From: Planctomyces sp.
GTDB lineage: Bacteria; Planctomycetota; Planctomycetia; Planctomycetales; Planctomycetaceae
Length of the DNA: 64,000 nt
NCBI GenBank assembly: GCA_016795105.1
Contig: JAEUIH010000027.1
Location: 1-64,000, forward strand
Direction: 5' to 3'
Shown: one piece after another, positions 15,201-23,413 of the stretch
How positions within the stretch are numbered: the first letter of the stretch is position 1
Layout of the letters: every line of letters begins with the position of its first letter
Translations under genes and position numbers: made by a program
The notes under the pieces: generated by a model
Seen by the model: the letters and a program-made list of their open reading frames with translations, nothing else
Told to the model about the DNA's origin: nothing
Databases searched by the model: none

Positions 15201-18200
15201 TTAATTTTTGGCGAACTTCGAATCGTGTAAATCGTGGGCTCGGTCGCGTTCTCGCCTGACGTCGCCAGAACAAGGCCGTTCGGCAGGAGAGTGAATTTCA
15301 TGTCGATTGTTGAAGTGACGTCGGTCGGTTCGAGCGTCAGCCATTTTCCGCGTGGAGCGTCGATCGTCAGCAACAGCGAGAGGTCATTGAGCAGGATAGG
15401 CATCCTGTCTGTCATTCTTTCTTCACTTCCATCGACAGGGCGGAAGCCTGACTCACGCATCATCGCCAATAAGCGATCGCGGTGCTTAATCGCTTCATCA
15501 AGCCGGCCCTGCCTGCTCAGCTCAATCGCGACCGCCACTGATAACGGCAGCGATTTCGGACGCAGGACGTGCAATTGCTCCAGCAACCCGCGCCGAGTTG
15601 CCCGCGCAATGACGAGACTCTGAGCTGCCTCATCTGTCGCATCATCGAGTGCTGCTGCGAGCAGCTCGGCCATTTGCTCCGGGGTCTGCCGCGCGGCGAC
15701 GAGCTGCTCCCAGCGCGTGCTCCATTCGTGTGACTCCAGCGGTACGAGTTCGCCGTTCTGCAGCTTGTGGTTCGTCGCCAGTTCCGCACGCCGCAGAAGC
15801 GAAGAGAGATCCTCTTCGATGGGCGGCAGCAGTGTCGAGAGATCGAGTACGGAATACCGTGTATTAGAATTCACGACGACGCGGTTTTGAGCCAACCCAA
15901 CTGTCTCTGTCGACGCGCCATCCTGCCTTAACTCGGGCAGCAGCGGTACGGCGAGCTTGCTGGTCGCGACGTCCCATACATGCAGCGTCGCCATTTGGAC
16001 GCATGCCAGCAGATGACGACCATCCGGTGTAAAGACGATGTCGTTGACTTCATCCGGATGTTGCAGCGGCGTGCCGACCATCTCGCCCGTCCGCCAGTCG
16101 AAAGTCCGAATGCGGCCATCTTTGTGACCGGTGACCAGCTGCTTACCGTCGGGACTAAAGGTGATGGACCACAACCCAAACTCGTCGCCAGGATGCGACA
16201 TGCCAATACCGACCTTCTCGCCCGTCGCGAGGCTCCAAACCTGAGCCATGTTCTTGCCAGTGACGGCCGTCGCCAGGAAACGACTGTCGGGCGAAAACGC
16301 TATGCTTCGAGTGAATCCCCCTTGGATAAGAGGGCTGAAGTTCGGACAGCGCGGCTCACCGGTTTGAGCGTCGTAAATAGCGACGTTCTGATTTGGCAAC
16401 ACTACGACGAGTGTTGCTCCATCCGGAGAATACGCAACGCGTGCGTTCGGCGGCCCCGGAACATTTCCCGTGCCGGGATGAACGTGAGTTTGCTCTATTT
16501 GAGCTCTGGCCAGATCAACGACAACGACTTGCCCATCCTGACACAGGACCGCAACCAGCGGTCGCCCTGGTCGAGCGGCGACACTCAGCGGCGGCGCCGG
16601 AAGCACTAAAGCGGGCCACTTCGGCGTTCCCGTCGCGATGTCGAACAGAGAGAGTAGTCCGTTCGTGCCGTCGACCGTGACTGCTGCCACCGAGGCGTTG
16701 TCTGAACAAATGCACGAATCGAGCAACAAGCCGGTCAGCGTGATGGTCGGCCCCGCAGCGCTCCCATCCGCCATGCGTGCGACTTTCAGCTCGGCCTGCT
16801 TTGGCGAGAAACCAGCGTAGTACTCGTGATAGACCCCCTCTGTCACGAACTGTCCGTCGAAACTGGGACGCGGTCGCCATGAGTGATCGGCCCAGGCCAC
16901 ATGCCCGACGATCGGCGACGCCGGCTTCCGCTCCCAAATCACGATCTGCTCGCTAGCCGCGATTGCCAGCGCCTGGCTGTCGGAGGAAAACGCGCCGTTC
17001 GCCTGAGTATGCTGCTGCGGAATGATCGTCGGCGGTCCCACCTTTCCCTGGTCAGAGTCGCGCAACGGAAACACTCGCGCGATTCCATCATAGCCCAGCG
17101 TTGCCAGCGACTGACCATTCGGTGCGATCAGTGCCTGATGCAGGTGATTGGCATGCGACATGACGAAGCTCGTGATGCCGTCTGTGCTCAGCAATGCTCC
17201 ATCCGTTGGGCCACCGACCACGATCCAGCGACCATCGGAACTGGTTTCAAGCGACCGATCGAAGTAGCCCGAAAGTTTCCAGTCGACCGCCTGGAGCTTT
17301 CCCGTTGCGACCTCGTACATGGCAGGCTGATGCGTCGAACCACTGATCGTCACGAAGAGGCGATCGTTGTCGCAAAACACCGGAGTCGCTCTGTGAGCTG
17401 AGGCCCATGACTCAGGCAGATGCTCGACCGGAGCAAAAAGCGGTGCGGGCAGCGTCGCGTCGTCGATCGCATAGACCCGTACAAGACGGTCCTCGCTGGA
17501 ACTCAGAACGCGACTTCCCGAACGGCTGAACCGCACGCCACCAATCTTTGCCGGGTGAGGCCAGTCGGATTCCATCGCTGGCTCGTTGCTGACGTTCCAA
17601 ACCTGTAACTGAGTGCCTGCGACCGCCACACGCGCACTGTCAGGCGACCATTCGACCAGGCTCATTCCTTTCACAGTATTGAATCCTCGCAGTGCGGTGC
17701 CCGTTGTCGGATCGAGCAACTGTACTTCGTCATTGCTGAATAGCGCTGCGATTGTTTTTCCATCGGGCGACATCGCCGCGTCGATGACCGCCGGAAACTG
17801 TTCGCTCCACGGCAAAGCAACTTCATTCCGCCAATCCCAAACGCGAAGGCCGTTCTGTCCGACTGTCAGCAACAACGAGCCGCCCAGCTGAAACTCAACG
17901 CGTCTCGACTCTTTTCCCGGTTTAAGCAAGGCGACGGGCATCATCGCATCGCTGCTCCAGGTCTGAGCACGCCGCTGATTGGCGATCTGTCGCTGGCGAT
18001 CATGCGGAGTGAGCGCCGCTGCATTCGCAAACCACAGAACCGCTTTCGCGCCCTGCCCTTCGCGAGCCGCCTGCAGCCCGCGCTCGGTCTGCATGTCCGC
18101 CAGGAGATTGATCGAGCGAAGCTTTTCATCCTCAGCCCGCTGCATCGCCTCTTTCGCCCGGGCTTCTTCCTGTTCAGCGCGAGTTTGTTGCTTCTCGGCA

Positions 18201-19876
18201 AGAGCCTGCTGCTCCTCGGCGCGTCCGCGCTGCATCGCTTCCTTCTCGCGCGCCCTGATCGCTGTCTGCTCCGCACGCAGCGCGTCATTCTTGAGCTGGC
18301 TCTGCACCGCTGCCGTCCATGTCGCTGCGATGCCACCGATCGTCATCACGCACAATACGACCACGGCCAATCCCATCTGCAGCTTCCGAGCACGCCGTTC
18401 CGCGCTTGCCGCGAGTTCATGTTCCTTCGCTGTCTGCAAAGCCTCTTCCGCCCGAGCTGCCTCCGCTGCCCGATTCACTTCCGCCGCATGTAACCGCGAT
18501 TCCACAGAAGCCAGATGCATCGTGACTCGCTCGGCCAACACCCCCGCATCGCGGGGCCGATCTTTTGGCTCCAGCTCAAGACACTGCTTCGCAATGGCGA
18601 CCAGTTCCGCATCCACCTCACACGCATCAAGCCGCGCAAAGCAGTCGCTCAACTTTCCGCGTGTCGCCATGCGATAGACCTGAGTTCCGTCTGTTCCGAC
18701 ATACGGCGGCTGCCCGGTCAGAATCTCGCACAGGATCGCACCCAGTCCGAACACATCGGCTCGTTCATCGAGATTATCGATTTCTCCCAGCGCCTGTTCC
18801 GGCGGCATGTAAGCCGGAGTCCCCATCACGCTCCCGGCAAGCGTTTCTGAACCGTGACTGCCGATGCTCCCGACAATCGGAAGATCACTGCCGTCACCAG
18901 CGCCGGTTCGACTTCGCAGCGTTTGTATGATGCTTTGATCCTGATCCTTCGCGCGCCTTTCATCGACAACGCCACCCGTTGGCAGCACCTTCGCCAATCC
19001 CCAGTCCATGACCTGCACTTCGCCGAATGCCCCAACCATGATGTTCGCCGGCTTGAGATCTCGATGAATGACCCCGCGCGAATGCGCATACGCCATCGTC
19101 TGGCAGATCTGTTCGAAGATGCCAATGAATCGGCCACGGTCCTCTGCCAGATTCTGACGGTCAGCCAAAAAACGAGAAAACGTTTGTCCCTTCACTAGCT
19201 TCATACTGAAAAATGGACGTCGGTCACTGAACTGCCCCAGCTCATAAACCGGAGCGATCCCCGGATGCTGCAGCTGCCCGCCGATCTGTGCCTCTTCGAT
19301 AAAGCGATTCACAACATCCGGCTTATCTTTATGAGCATCCAGCAGCACTTTGATCGCGAGATCTCGCCCCAGATCGGTATCGCGTCCCTTCAGAATCGCC
19401 CCCATCCCGCCGCGAGCGATCTCTCCCTGCAACTGATACCGGCTGTCCGAATCATGATTTGGCATCTCCGCCGACTTCGGCCGCACGATTGGTTCGGCCA
19501 CTTTCGCCGGCGATTCCCGCAATGCGACGCGCGGCACCTTGTTCAACGTCTGGGCCAGCATCTTCAGGACGCTGTGACTCCCATCACCGACGACAATGGC
19601 CTGCTCGTCGGTAAATGCCGGAGCCAACCCTGCATGCAGCACTGCAGCCAGATTGCCGTCAGGGTCATCGGTGAGAATCGTGGCTTCCAGTTCCGCTGGT
19701 GACCTGTCAAGAAAGCTGCCGGCCTGCTCATGCGACTGCAGCAATCGCTCCAGTTGCTTCCGCAGTTCCAGATTCTCGCTACAGGATTTGTCGAGGAACT
19801 CGGCCCGTTCTTCAGCGGACTCGATCTCCACGGCTGCTTCAAACAGAGAATCCAGATTCGGTTTTTGGTCAGACAT
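12242..19876 (-). CDS. Giant transmembrane Ser/Thr protein kinase with WD40 and TPR-like regions
   Basis: A 2544-residue protein. The N-terminal 140 residues include the short helical motif common in planctomycete kinases. The kinase domain, about 147-455, has the glycine loop ARGGMGA (154-160), Lys176, HRDLKPAN (271-278) and DWG (291-293) in place of DFG, then GTPAYMPPEQ (352-361). These residues indicate an active Hanks-type kinase. A charged coiled coil (about 455-600) surrounds one membrane segment (501-523). From about 650 to 1290 there are WD40 blades (repeated S-P-D-G/D-S pattern with L-x-V-W-D), then about 1000 residues with TPR-like helices and several alanine-rich A-x-x-M-x-A-E-E-K-L-G repeats. 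The start is supported by GGAG about ten bases upstream. The ECF sigma gene lies 119 bases upstream on the same strand, a pairing seen for kinase-linked ECF groups. Confidence 0.92.
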   Translation of the reverse strand: MSDQKPNLDSLFEAAVEIESAEERAEFLDKSCSENLELRKQLERLLQSHEQAGSFLDRSPAELEATILTDDPDGNLAAVLHAGLAPAFTDEQAIVVGDGSHSVLKMLAQTLNKVPRVALRESPAKVAEPIVRPKSAEMPNHDSDSRYQLQGEIARGGMGAILKGRDTDLGRDLAIKVLLDAHKDKPDVVNRFIEEAQIGGQLQHPGIAPVYELGQFSDRRPFFSMKLVKGQTFSRFLADRQNLAEDRGRFIGIFEQICQTMAYAHSRGVIHRDLKPANIMVGAFGEVQVMDWGLAKVLPTGGVVDERRAKDQDQSIIQTLRSRTGAGDGSDLPIVGSIGSHGSETLAGSVMGTPAYMPPEQALGEIDNLDERADVFGLGAILCEILTGQPPYVGTDGTQVYRMATRGKLSDCFARLDACEVDAELVAIAKQCLELEPKDRPRDAGVLAERVTMHLASVESRLHAAEVNRAAEAARAEEALQTAKEHELAASAERRARKLQMGLAVVVLCVMTIGGIAATWTAAVQSQLKNDALRAEQTAIRAREKEAMQRGRAEEQQALAEKQQTRAEQEEARAKEAMQRAEDEKLRSINLLADMQTERGLQAAREGQGAKAVLWFANAAALTPHDRQRQIANQRRAQTWSSDAMMPVALLKPGKESRRVEFQLGGSLLLTVGQNGLRVWDWRNEVALPWSEQFPAVIDAAMSPDGKTIAALFSNDEVQLLDPTTGTALRGFNTVKGMSLVEWSPDSARVAVAGTQLQVWNVSNEPAMESDWPHPAKIGGVRFSRSGSRVLSSSEDRLVRVYAIDDATLPAPLFAPVEHLPESWASAHRATPVFCDNDRLFVTISGSTHQPAMYEVATGKLQAVDWKLSGYFDRSLETSSDGRWIVVGGPTDGALLSTDGITSFVMSHANHLHQALIAPNGQSLATLGYDGIARVFPLRDSDQGKVGPPTIIPQQHTQANGAFSSDSQALAIAASEQIVIWERKPASPIVGHVAWADHSWRPRPSFDGQFVTEGVYHEYYAGFSPKQAELKVARMADGSAAGPTITLTGLLLDSCICSDNASVAAVTVDGTNGLLSLFDIATGTPKWPALVLPAPPLSVAARPGRPLVAVLCQDGQVVVVDLARAQIEQTHVHPGTGNVPGPPNARVAYSPDGATLVVVLPNQNVAIYDAQTGEPRCPNFSPLIQGGFTRSIAFSPDSRFLATAVTGKNMAQVWSLATGEKVGIGMSHPGDEFGLWSITFSPDGKQLVTGHKDGRIRTFDWRTGEMVGTPLQHPDEVNDIVFTPDGRHLLACVQMATLHVWDVATSKLAVPLLPELRQDGASTETVGLAQNRVVVNSNTRYSVLDLSTLLPPIEEDLSSLLRRAELATNHKLQNGELVPLESHEWSTRWEQLVAARQTPEQMAELLAAALDDATDEAAQSLVIARATRRGLLEQLHVLRPKSLPLSVAVAIELSRQGRLDEAIKHRDRLLAMMRESGFRPVDGSEERMTDRMPILLNDLSLLLTIDAPRGKWLTLEPTDVTSTIDMKFTLLPNGLVLATSGENATEPTIYTIRSSPKIKQIAALRLNIVPHASLPDGGSGLFGGGFNLAEVRVRIRRNDGTEIPVTLSHASASYVRPLDSETMRQDGPWAVLDGDLSSHWTGWPHILKSHWLMLVASQPCELKDDDELIVELESGNSKYPQARLGHFELSVSEEPRGGFADELLTAVRNGDLPTVELFAAACLINGESQVALEVLHRDEERDRSNNDSAKREGDTLLRALLTATALQQLGQRELAQQTVRAAVDEMGLEEWPHSLTGFYQRILRDEAGLSMSDFIRKREQAAARDVTERLAWEAMQAAQVAERELAMLTKAIELNPTETAGYLTRATYLSRLGRWKESAADFDEVLKRQQTDRIAWLNVATTNLMAGDEAAYRDLCSKMLVQFRDSDDPVVVSSLCKVCLLRPEAVELSAIPMAKLNAIAIREFTERKASFSVMNAGLAAYRAGRFDESLEWLGKTTNLTGFAGAQVFATRAMAEEKLGRHDDAVKSLALAEALTPDVLADLGTSRYKGSLPVSEWPLYRDNVVNELLRREASLLIHQSEARTTPFVPHPTSNSTTSEQWAVLGEWAEAAKASLQLTASNPRDRVEISRRAALQLLADDVEGYRKTCQTNLTTFTGTLTTDEAESLTKTCLLSDSGVELTRLPIKQLRDAVDDPQQKTGRSFYLATSMLAAYRAGQWELVLSESQKQTKFSGYTGALSLVVRSMAEEKLGQHEKALESLENAEKLIPTELRTLGTAEYTGPLPVAATTVHVDWLLAEVIRSEAGHLIRGDAISAHRVSSFFDSAEFDQALRRDQFAMQGNWAKAAEAAETDQKDAQQDRGLFAYTAALLMLAGDVEGHRQFCDRALKPFEPITDAAVAESLCKGSLLSSDAVRLDRLPIQIMRDGFANESYQPAWEWFRACNTLVLYREGKFGEAILETKMINPLSGHVGALALVTRAMSEEKLGQHEQALRTLAQAETIIPAELSTLGTEKHRGKAIVPHDTISVDWLIPEILRREATAMIRK

Positions 19877-19995
19877 ACGACGCTCCGGCCGCTATTACGG
19901 AGAAACTTGAAGCATTCCAAAGATCAGTGCGAAAACCACACATTAACCCCATCAGTATTCTTCGAACTTTCTTTTGTCGTCGGTGGGTTCACCAT

Positions 19996-20559
19996 TCAAA
20001 TGCTGCCTTTCAGTTCGGAATGCAGCCAGGCACGGGCGAATTTCCAGTACCGCTCGGCCGTTGCCGTCGAGATGCCCATCGCCGCCGATGCCTCGGGAAT
20101 CGTCAACCCGGCGAAATACTTCAGTTTCACCAGCCTGGCCTTGTCGGGCCACTTTTGCTCGAACCGCGTCAGCGCCTCGTCGAGAGCCAGCAGATCCTCG
20201 ACCGGGTTCTCGATGGCAGCGGCGGCGTCATCCAGTTCGACACGTCGCAAATCGCCGCCATGTTTCTGACTCTGTTTGCGGCGAGCCTTTTCCACCAGGA
20301 TTCGCCGCATCGCTTCCGCCGCCGCGCCAAAAAAGTGACCTCGACCATTCCACTGCTGTGGCTGATCCACATCCACCAGCCGGACATAGGCTTCATGGAC
20401 CAGCATCGTTGGCTGCAGCGTCTGCCCCGGCTTCTCCTTCGAGAGCTTCGCTGCGGCCAGTCTGCGCAGTTCCTCATAAACCAGCGGCAGCAGTTTATCC
20501 GCCGCGCTGGGATCGCCGCGTTCGATGGCTGACAGGATTCTCGTAACGTCTCTCATCAA
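19996..20559 (-). CDS. ECF-type RNA polymerase sigma factor (TIGR02999-like)
   Basis: A 187-residue sigma factor. Region 2 spans about 20-95, with LVYEELRRLAAAKL, Q-P-T-M-L-V-H-E-A-Y-V-R-L and F-F-G-A-A-A-E-A-M-R-R-I-L-V-E. Region 4 spans about 125-180, with V-K-L-K-Y-F-A-G-L-T-I-P-E-A-S-A-A-M-G-I-S-x-A-T-A-E-R. The H-E-A-Y and F-x-x-A-A-x-x-M-R-R-I-L motifs are characteristic of the ECF group (TIGR02999, sometimes called ECF sigma SigZ-like in planctomycetes) linked to Ser/Thr kinases. No anti-sigma gene is present, and the downstream kinase is the likely partner, perhaps by phosphorylation. The start is one of two adjacent Met codons. Confidence 0.93.
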   Translation of the reverse strand: MMRDVTRILSAIERGDPSAADKLLPLVYEELRRLAAAKLSKEKPGQTLQPTMLVHEAYVRLVDVDQPQQWNGRGHFFGAAAEAMRRILVEKARRKQSQKHGGDLRRVELDDAAAAIENPVEDLLALDEALTRFEQKWPDKARLVKLKYFAGLTIPEASAAMGISTATAERYWKFARAWLHSELKGSI

Positions 20560-20687
20560 CGCATCCTATCCGTGATTCCTGGGACATGCGGCCGAACAGA
20601 CTTGATTTCTGCAACCAAATTCAAGCCACGGCAGATCTGCAACTCGCGTTAAAGAATGTCGCTATACCAAGAGTGCCTGAATTGCAT

Positions 20688-20723
20688 GGCCAGAGGTGAA
20701 TCGGTTTAGAAACTAAAATAACA
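20688..20723 (+). repeat. Hairpin-containing dispersed repeat, fragment
   Basis: Only the right arm GCCAGAGG and the following TGAATCGGTTTAGAAACTAAAAT remain. The rest of the gap between the sigma gene and the next gene (20560-20833) shows no gene. Confidence 0.6.
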
Positions 20724-20833
20724 TGACACTCCAAACAGAAAGCCGTAGTCACGCTCGATATTGCTTGAATGCTGGCTTCGACCCTTTTTAGCTTCTTCTG
20801 CATTTTCATCAACACCTTCGGGAAGTTTGGTCA

Positions 20834-21658
20834 ATGGATCAGGCTCAATCCAAACAGGCAGCGCTCCGGGGATATCAATTCTACAACCGTCTTTTTTGGT
20901 TGGGAGTACTTGGGATTTTCCTGTTTCCTGTGGCGGCAATGGTGGTTGCGATGGTTGCCTTTCAAATCACGAAGAACAGCAACATATCGGCTCCCATCGC
21001 TTTGAGTGGACCGTTTTGGTCTGTCGCCGGCCTGGCAATTGCGTTGTTGGTGCGAGGAGCCCGGAAGCGAGCCTGGCGCAGTGTCGATCTGGCCCACGTC
21101 GCTGAAGCGTTGCACCTCGAATTTGCAATGAAGGCATCCAACTCTGTGATGGAACTGCTTAAGTCCATTAGCTTCATGCAGAATCCGACATCTGCCAAAG
21201 GAAGGAACGTGCTGGCTTCGACAGACAAAAACGTGCCCCACTTTGCACTCGACTATTTTTATGCCTACGACTATGGAGCTGTGTCCTTCGAGGCAGATGA
21301 GTCACTGGTTGTGTTTCCTGATCTCGTTCCGCACCTGCCTGATCTGTTTGTCTTTCCGATGGGTCTCGGCGATCGATTGCTCAGCCAGTTTTTCGGGGCC
21401 TTTCAACAAATCAAAGTGCCTGCTTCTCCCGAATTTCCCAGACACTTTCATTTAGGAAGTATTGATCCAGCCGCCGCAGAACGCATGATCACTGTTCCAC
21501 TGCTTCAAGTGTTTCATCAGAACCCGAATCTGTCGCTCGTCATAGAAAATGGAACACTGATCGTCTTCTATCAGCTTCAACAAGTATCGCCCAAAGCGTA
21601 TGCTCAATTCCTGTCCGCAGCACACCGATTGGCTCAGGCGGTTTGTAGCGTTCGTTGA
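20834..21658 (+). CDS. Two-TM membrane protein of unknown function
   Basis: A 274-residue protein. Two hydrophobic segments (about 20-44 and 58-74) lie near the N-terminus and are followed by a basic R-G-A-R-K-R-A-W-R. A soluble domain of about 195 residues then follows, containing F-A-L-D-Y-F-Y-A-Y-D-Y and a run of V-F-P-D-L-V-P-H-L-P-D-L-F-V-F-P. The topology (N-terminal hairpin and large cytoplasmic C-terminal domain) recalls DUF3137-like proteins, but I cannot confirm it. It is flanked on both sides by dispersed repeat copies and convergent to the DUF1552 gene. Confidence 0.65.
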   Translation: MDQAQSKQAALRGYQFYNRLFWLGVLGIFLFPVAAMVVAMVAFQITKNSNISAPIALSGPFWSVAGLAIALLVRGARKRAWRSVDLAHVAEALHLEFAMKASNSVMELLKSISFMQNPTSAKGRNVLASTDKNVPHFALDYFYAYDYGAVSFEADESLVVFPDLVPHLPDLFVFPMGLGDRLLSQFFGAFQQIKVPASPEFPRHFHLGSIDPAAAERMITVPLLQVFHQNPNLSLVIENGTLIVFYQLQQVSPKAYAQFLSAAHRLAQAVCSVR

Positions 21659-21751
21659 GTCAAGGTTTCGATGGGATTGCGTGGATCGCCTGAGTCAGGT
21701 GGAAGCGGGAACGGAGCGGCATATTCGAAGTGAAAGTGACAGTGCTCGCGG

Positions 21752-22010
21752 AGGTGCGACTCTAATGACCAATCTTTGTGCCCTCGCATCTACTCTCACA
21801 ACGGTTCCACGCAGAGACCCCTCTGGCCCTGTGCCAGAGGTGAATCGGTTTGGAAACTGGAACGAGAACAACGAATCGCACTTTTCCCTCATCCGACCGG
21901 ATCTCGCAGCGATCCGCTCAGATGAGGAGATGACGGTCTGGATCGTTGCTTCGTGAGGCGGGGGAATTCCAGCGGCGGTGTGTTGTGCGACCCTGTTGGG
22001 GTGAAACGCG
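21752..22010 (+). repeat. Hairpin-containing dispersed repeat, full copy D
   Basis: Matches 11828-12110. Hairpin 1 is perfect, with arms 21820-21827 and 21833-21840. Hairpin 2 spans 21888-21903 against 21911-21926, with 14 of 16 positions paired. Most of the gap 21659-22043 is this repeat. Confidence 0.75.
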
Positions 22011-22043
22011 GGGTGAGTGATCCGGGTGAAGTGTTGCGGGGGG

Positions 22044-23384
22044 CTATGTTTTTGTGAAGATTGAATTGGCGAGGGTGGCGGTGCTGTCGGCGAACGTGTT
22101 TTGTTCGATTCCCATGGTGTGCAGGATGCTCAGGAAAAGATTGGCCATCCGGTTTTCACCCTGTCGCCAGTACTGGCCATGACGCAGGCCCATGTTGTTT
22201 CCGCCGGCGACGAGCGTTGGGAGGTTCTTAGGCCAGTGCGTGGTGCTTGCTCCACTGCCAAATAACACGATCGTGTTGTCGAAAACCGTGCCCTCCACAT
22301 CACGATACTCTTCCATACGGCTGAAGAAATGCGCCAGTTGTTCACTCAGGAACCGGTCGTACTTTGCAAACTCCAGTTGCCCGTCTTTATCTCCCGCATG
22401 TGAGAGGTTGTGATGGGTTCGGGTCAGACCAAGCTTGAGAGGGAATGTATCGCTGATGCCCATTCCGTCTTCGCGATTGAGCATGAATGTCACTGAACGA
22501 GTGATATCGGCATCGAATGCGAGTGCAATCAGATCGAACATGTTGCGGTAATAATCGGCCGGTTCACCTTCCGGAGAAGCCTCCAGATTCAGATGGCTGT
22601 AGTCCTGCTCCTTCAGCGGTATGTCAATCCACTTTTCAGACGCAATCAAACGCGACTCGAGTTCACTCAGCGATGCCAGGTATTGTTCCATCTTGTCACG
22701 GTCGGAACTGCCGAGTTGTCTGTTCAGAGTGTTTGCGCTTTCAAGTACGGCATCGACCAGCTTGATGCGTGACTTCAAACGATCTCTTTGCGATTCGAGG
22801 GATGTGCGATCGGCTCGAAAGAGTCGGTCAAAGACGCGTCGAGGATGATTTTCAGCGGGGACTGGCCGGCCCTGCAGATCATAGGAGATTGTTCCGGTTC
22901 GAGAGAGGAAACCAACTCCAGCGTCGATCGACAGCACCAGCGATGGCTGACGACAGTACTGCCTCGTGTGCAGCGCGATGACCTGATCGACTCCGACCGA
23001 GTTAAAGGCTCCTGGCTTAGGACTGTGCAATGGTGCGCCGGTAAGCCACATATCAGAACAAACGTGCGGATCCGCTTTCGTTCCGTTTTCGTGGTACAAT
23101 CCGCCGAGGAAACTGACATGATCCCGGAATGGGGCTAATGGTTCAGTCGACTTGCCGAATCGAAATTGACCATCCTCTTCTCCTGTCGGAAACCAGCTCC
23201 AGTCACTGATCCCATGTTCGTCTTTGGGGAGCGACATCCCATTGGCTGTATAAAGAGCGCAAAACCGTTTTGGGGGATTCGATGTTACGATTTCCCCCAT
23301 GGCCTCGAGTGCAGGAAGCGCGAGTGCAGCCCCCGCGACCCCACGCAGAACTGCTCGTCGATCGAGTCTCTTTGCGATTGGCAT
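22044..23384 (-). CDS. DUF1552 protein with Tat signal
   Basis: A 446-residue protein from the ATG at 23384, which has AAGGA at the right distance and leads directly into [24 protein letters not shown], a twin-arginine signal. A longer reading from 23432 would hide this signal and overlap the upstream gene. The mature part matches the DUF1552 family: [24 protein letters not shown], the C-S-D-M-W-L-T-G-A segment, S-L-S-E-L-E-S, and a late [25 protein letters not shown]. Family members are related to the DUF1501/alkaline phosphatase fold and are nearly always next to DUF1592 genes in planctomycetes. The substrate is unknown. It follows the DUF1592 gene after 29 bases in the same transcript. Confidence 0.93.
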   Translation of the reverse strand: MPIAKRLDRRAVLRGVAGAALALPALEAMGEIVTSNPPKRFCALYTANGMSLPKDEHGISDWSWFPTGEEDGQFRFGKSTEPLAPFRDHVSFLGGLYHENGTKADPHVCSDMWLTGAPLHSPKPGAFNSVGVDQVIALHTRQYCRQPSLVLSIDAGVGFLSRTGTISYDLQGRPVPAENHPRRVFDRLFRADRTSLESQRDRLKSRIKLVDAVLESANTLNRQLGSSDRDKMEQYLASLSELESRLIASEKWIDIPLKEQDYSHLNLEASPEGEPADYYRNMFDLIALAFDADITRSVTFMLNREDGMGISDTFPLKLGLTRTHHNLSHAGDKDGQLEFAKYDRFLSEQLAHFFSRMEEYRDVEGTVFDNTIVLFGSGASTTHWPKNLPTLVAGGNNMGLRHGQYWRQGENRMANLFLSILHTMGIEQNTFADSTATLANSIFTKT

Positions 23385-23413
23385 TGTGTCAGTCCTTACT
23401 CGTCTGGAGGTTA

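Noticed and set aside
18002-18677. Long plus-strand frames across the giant kinase gene
   Set aside because: They are antisense shadows of a strongly coding, motif-rich gene on the minus strand.
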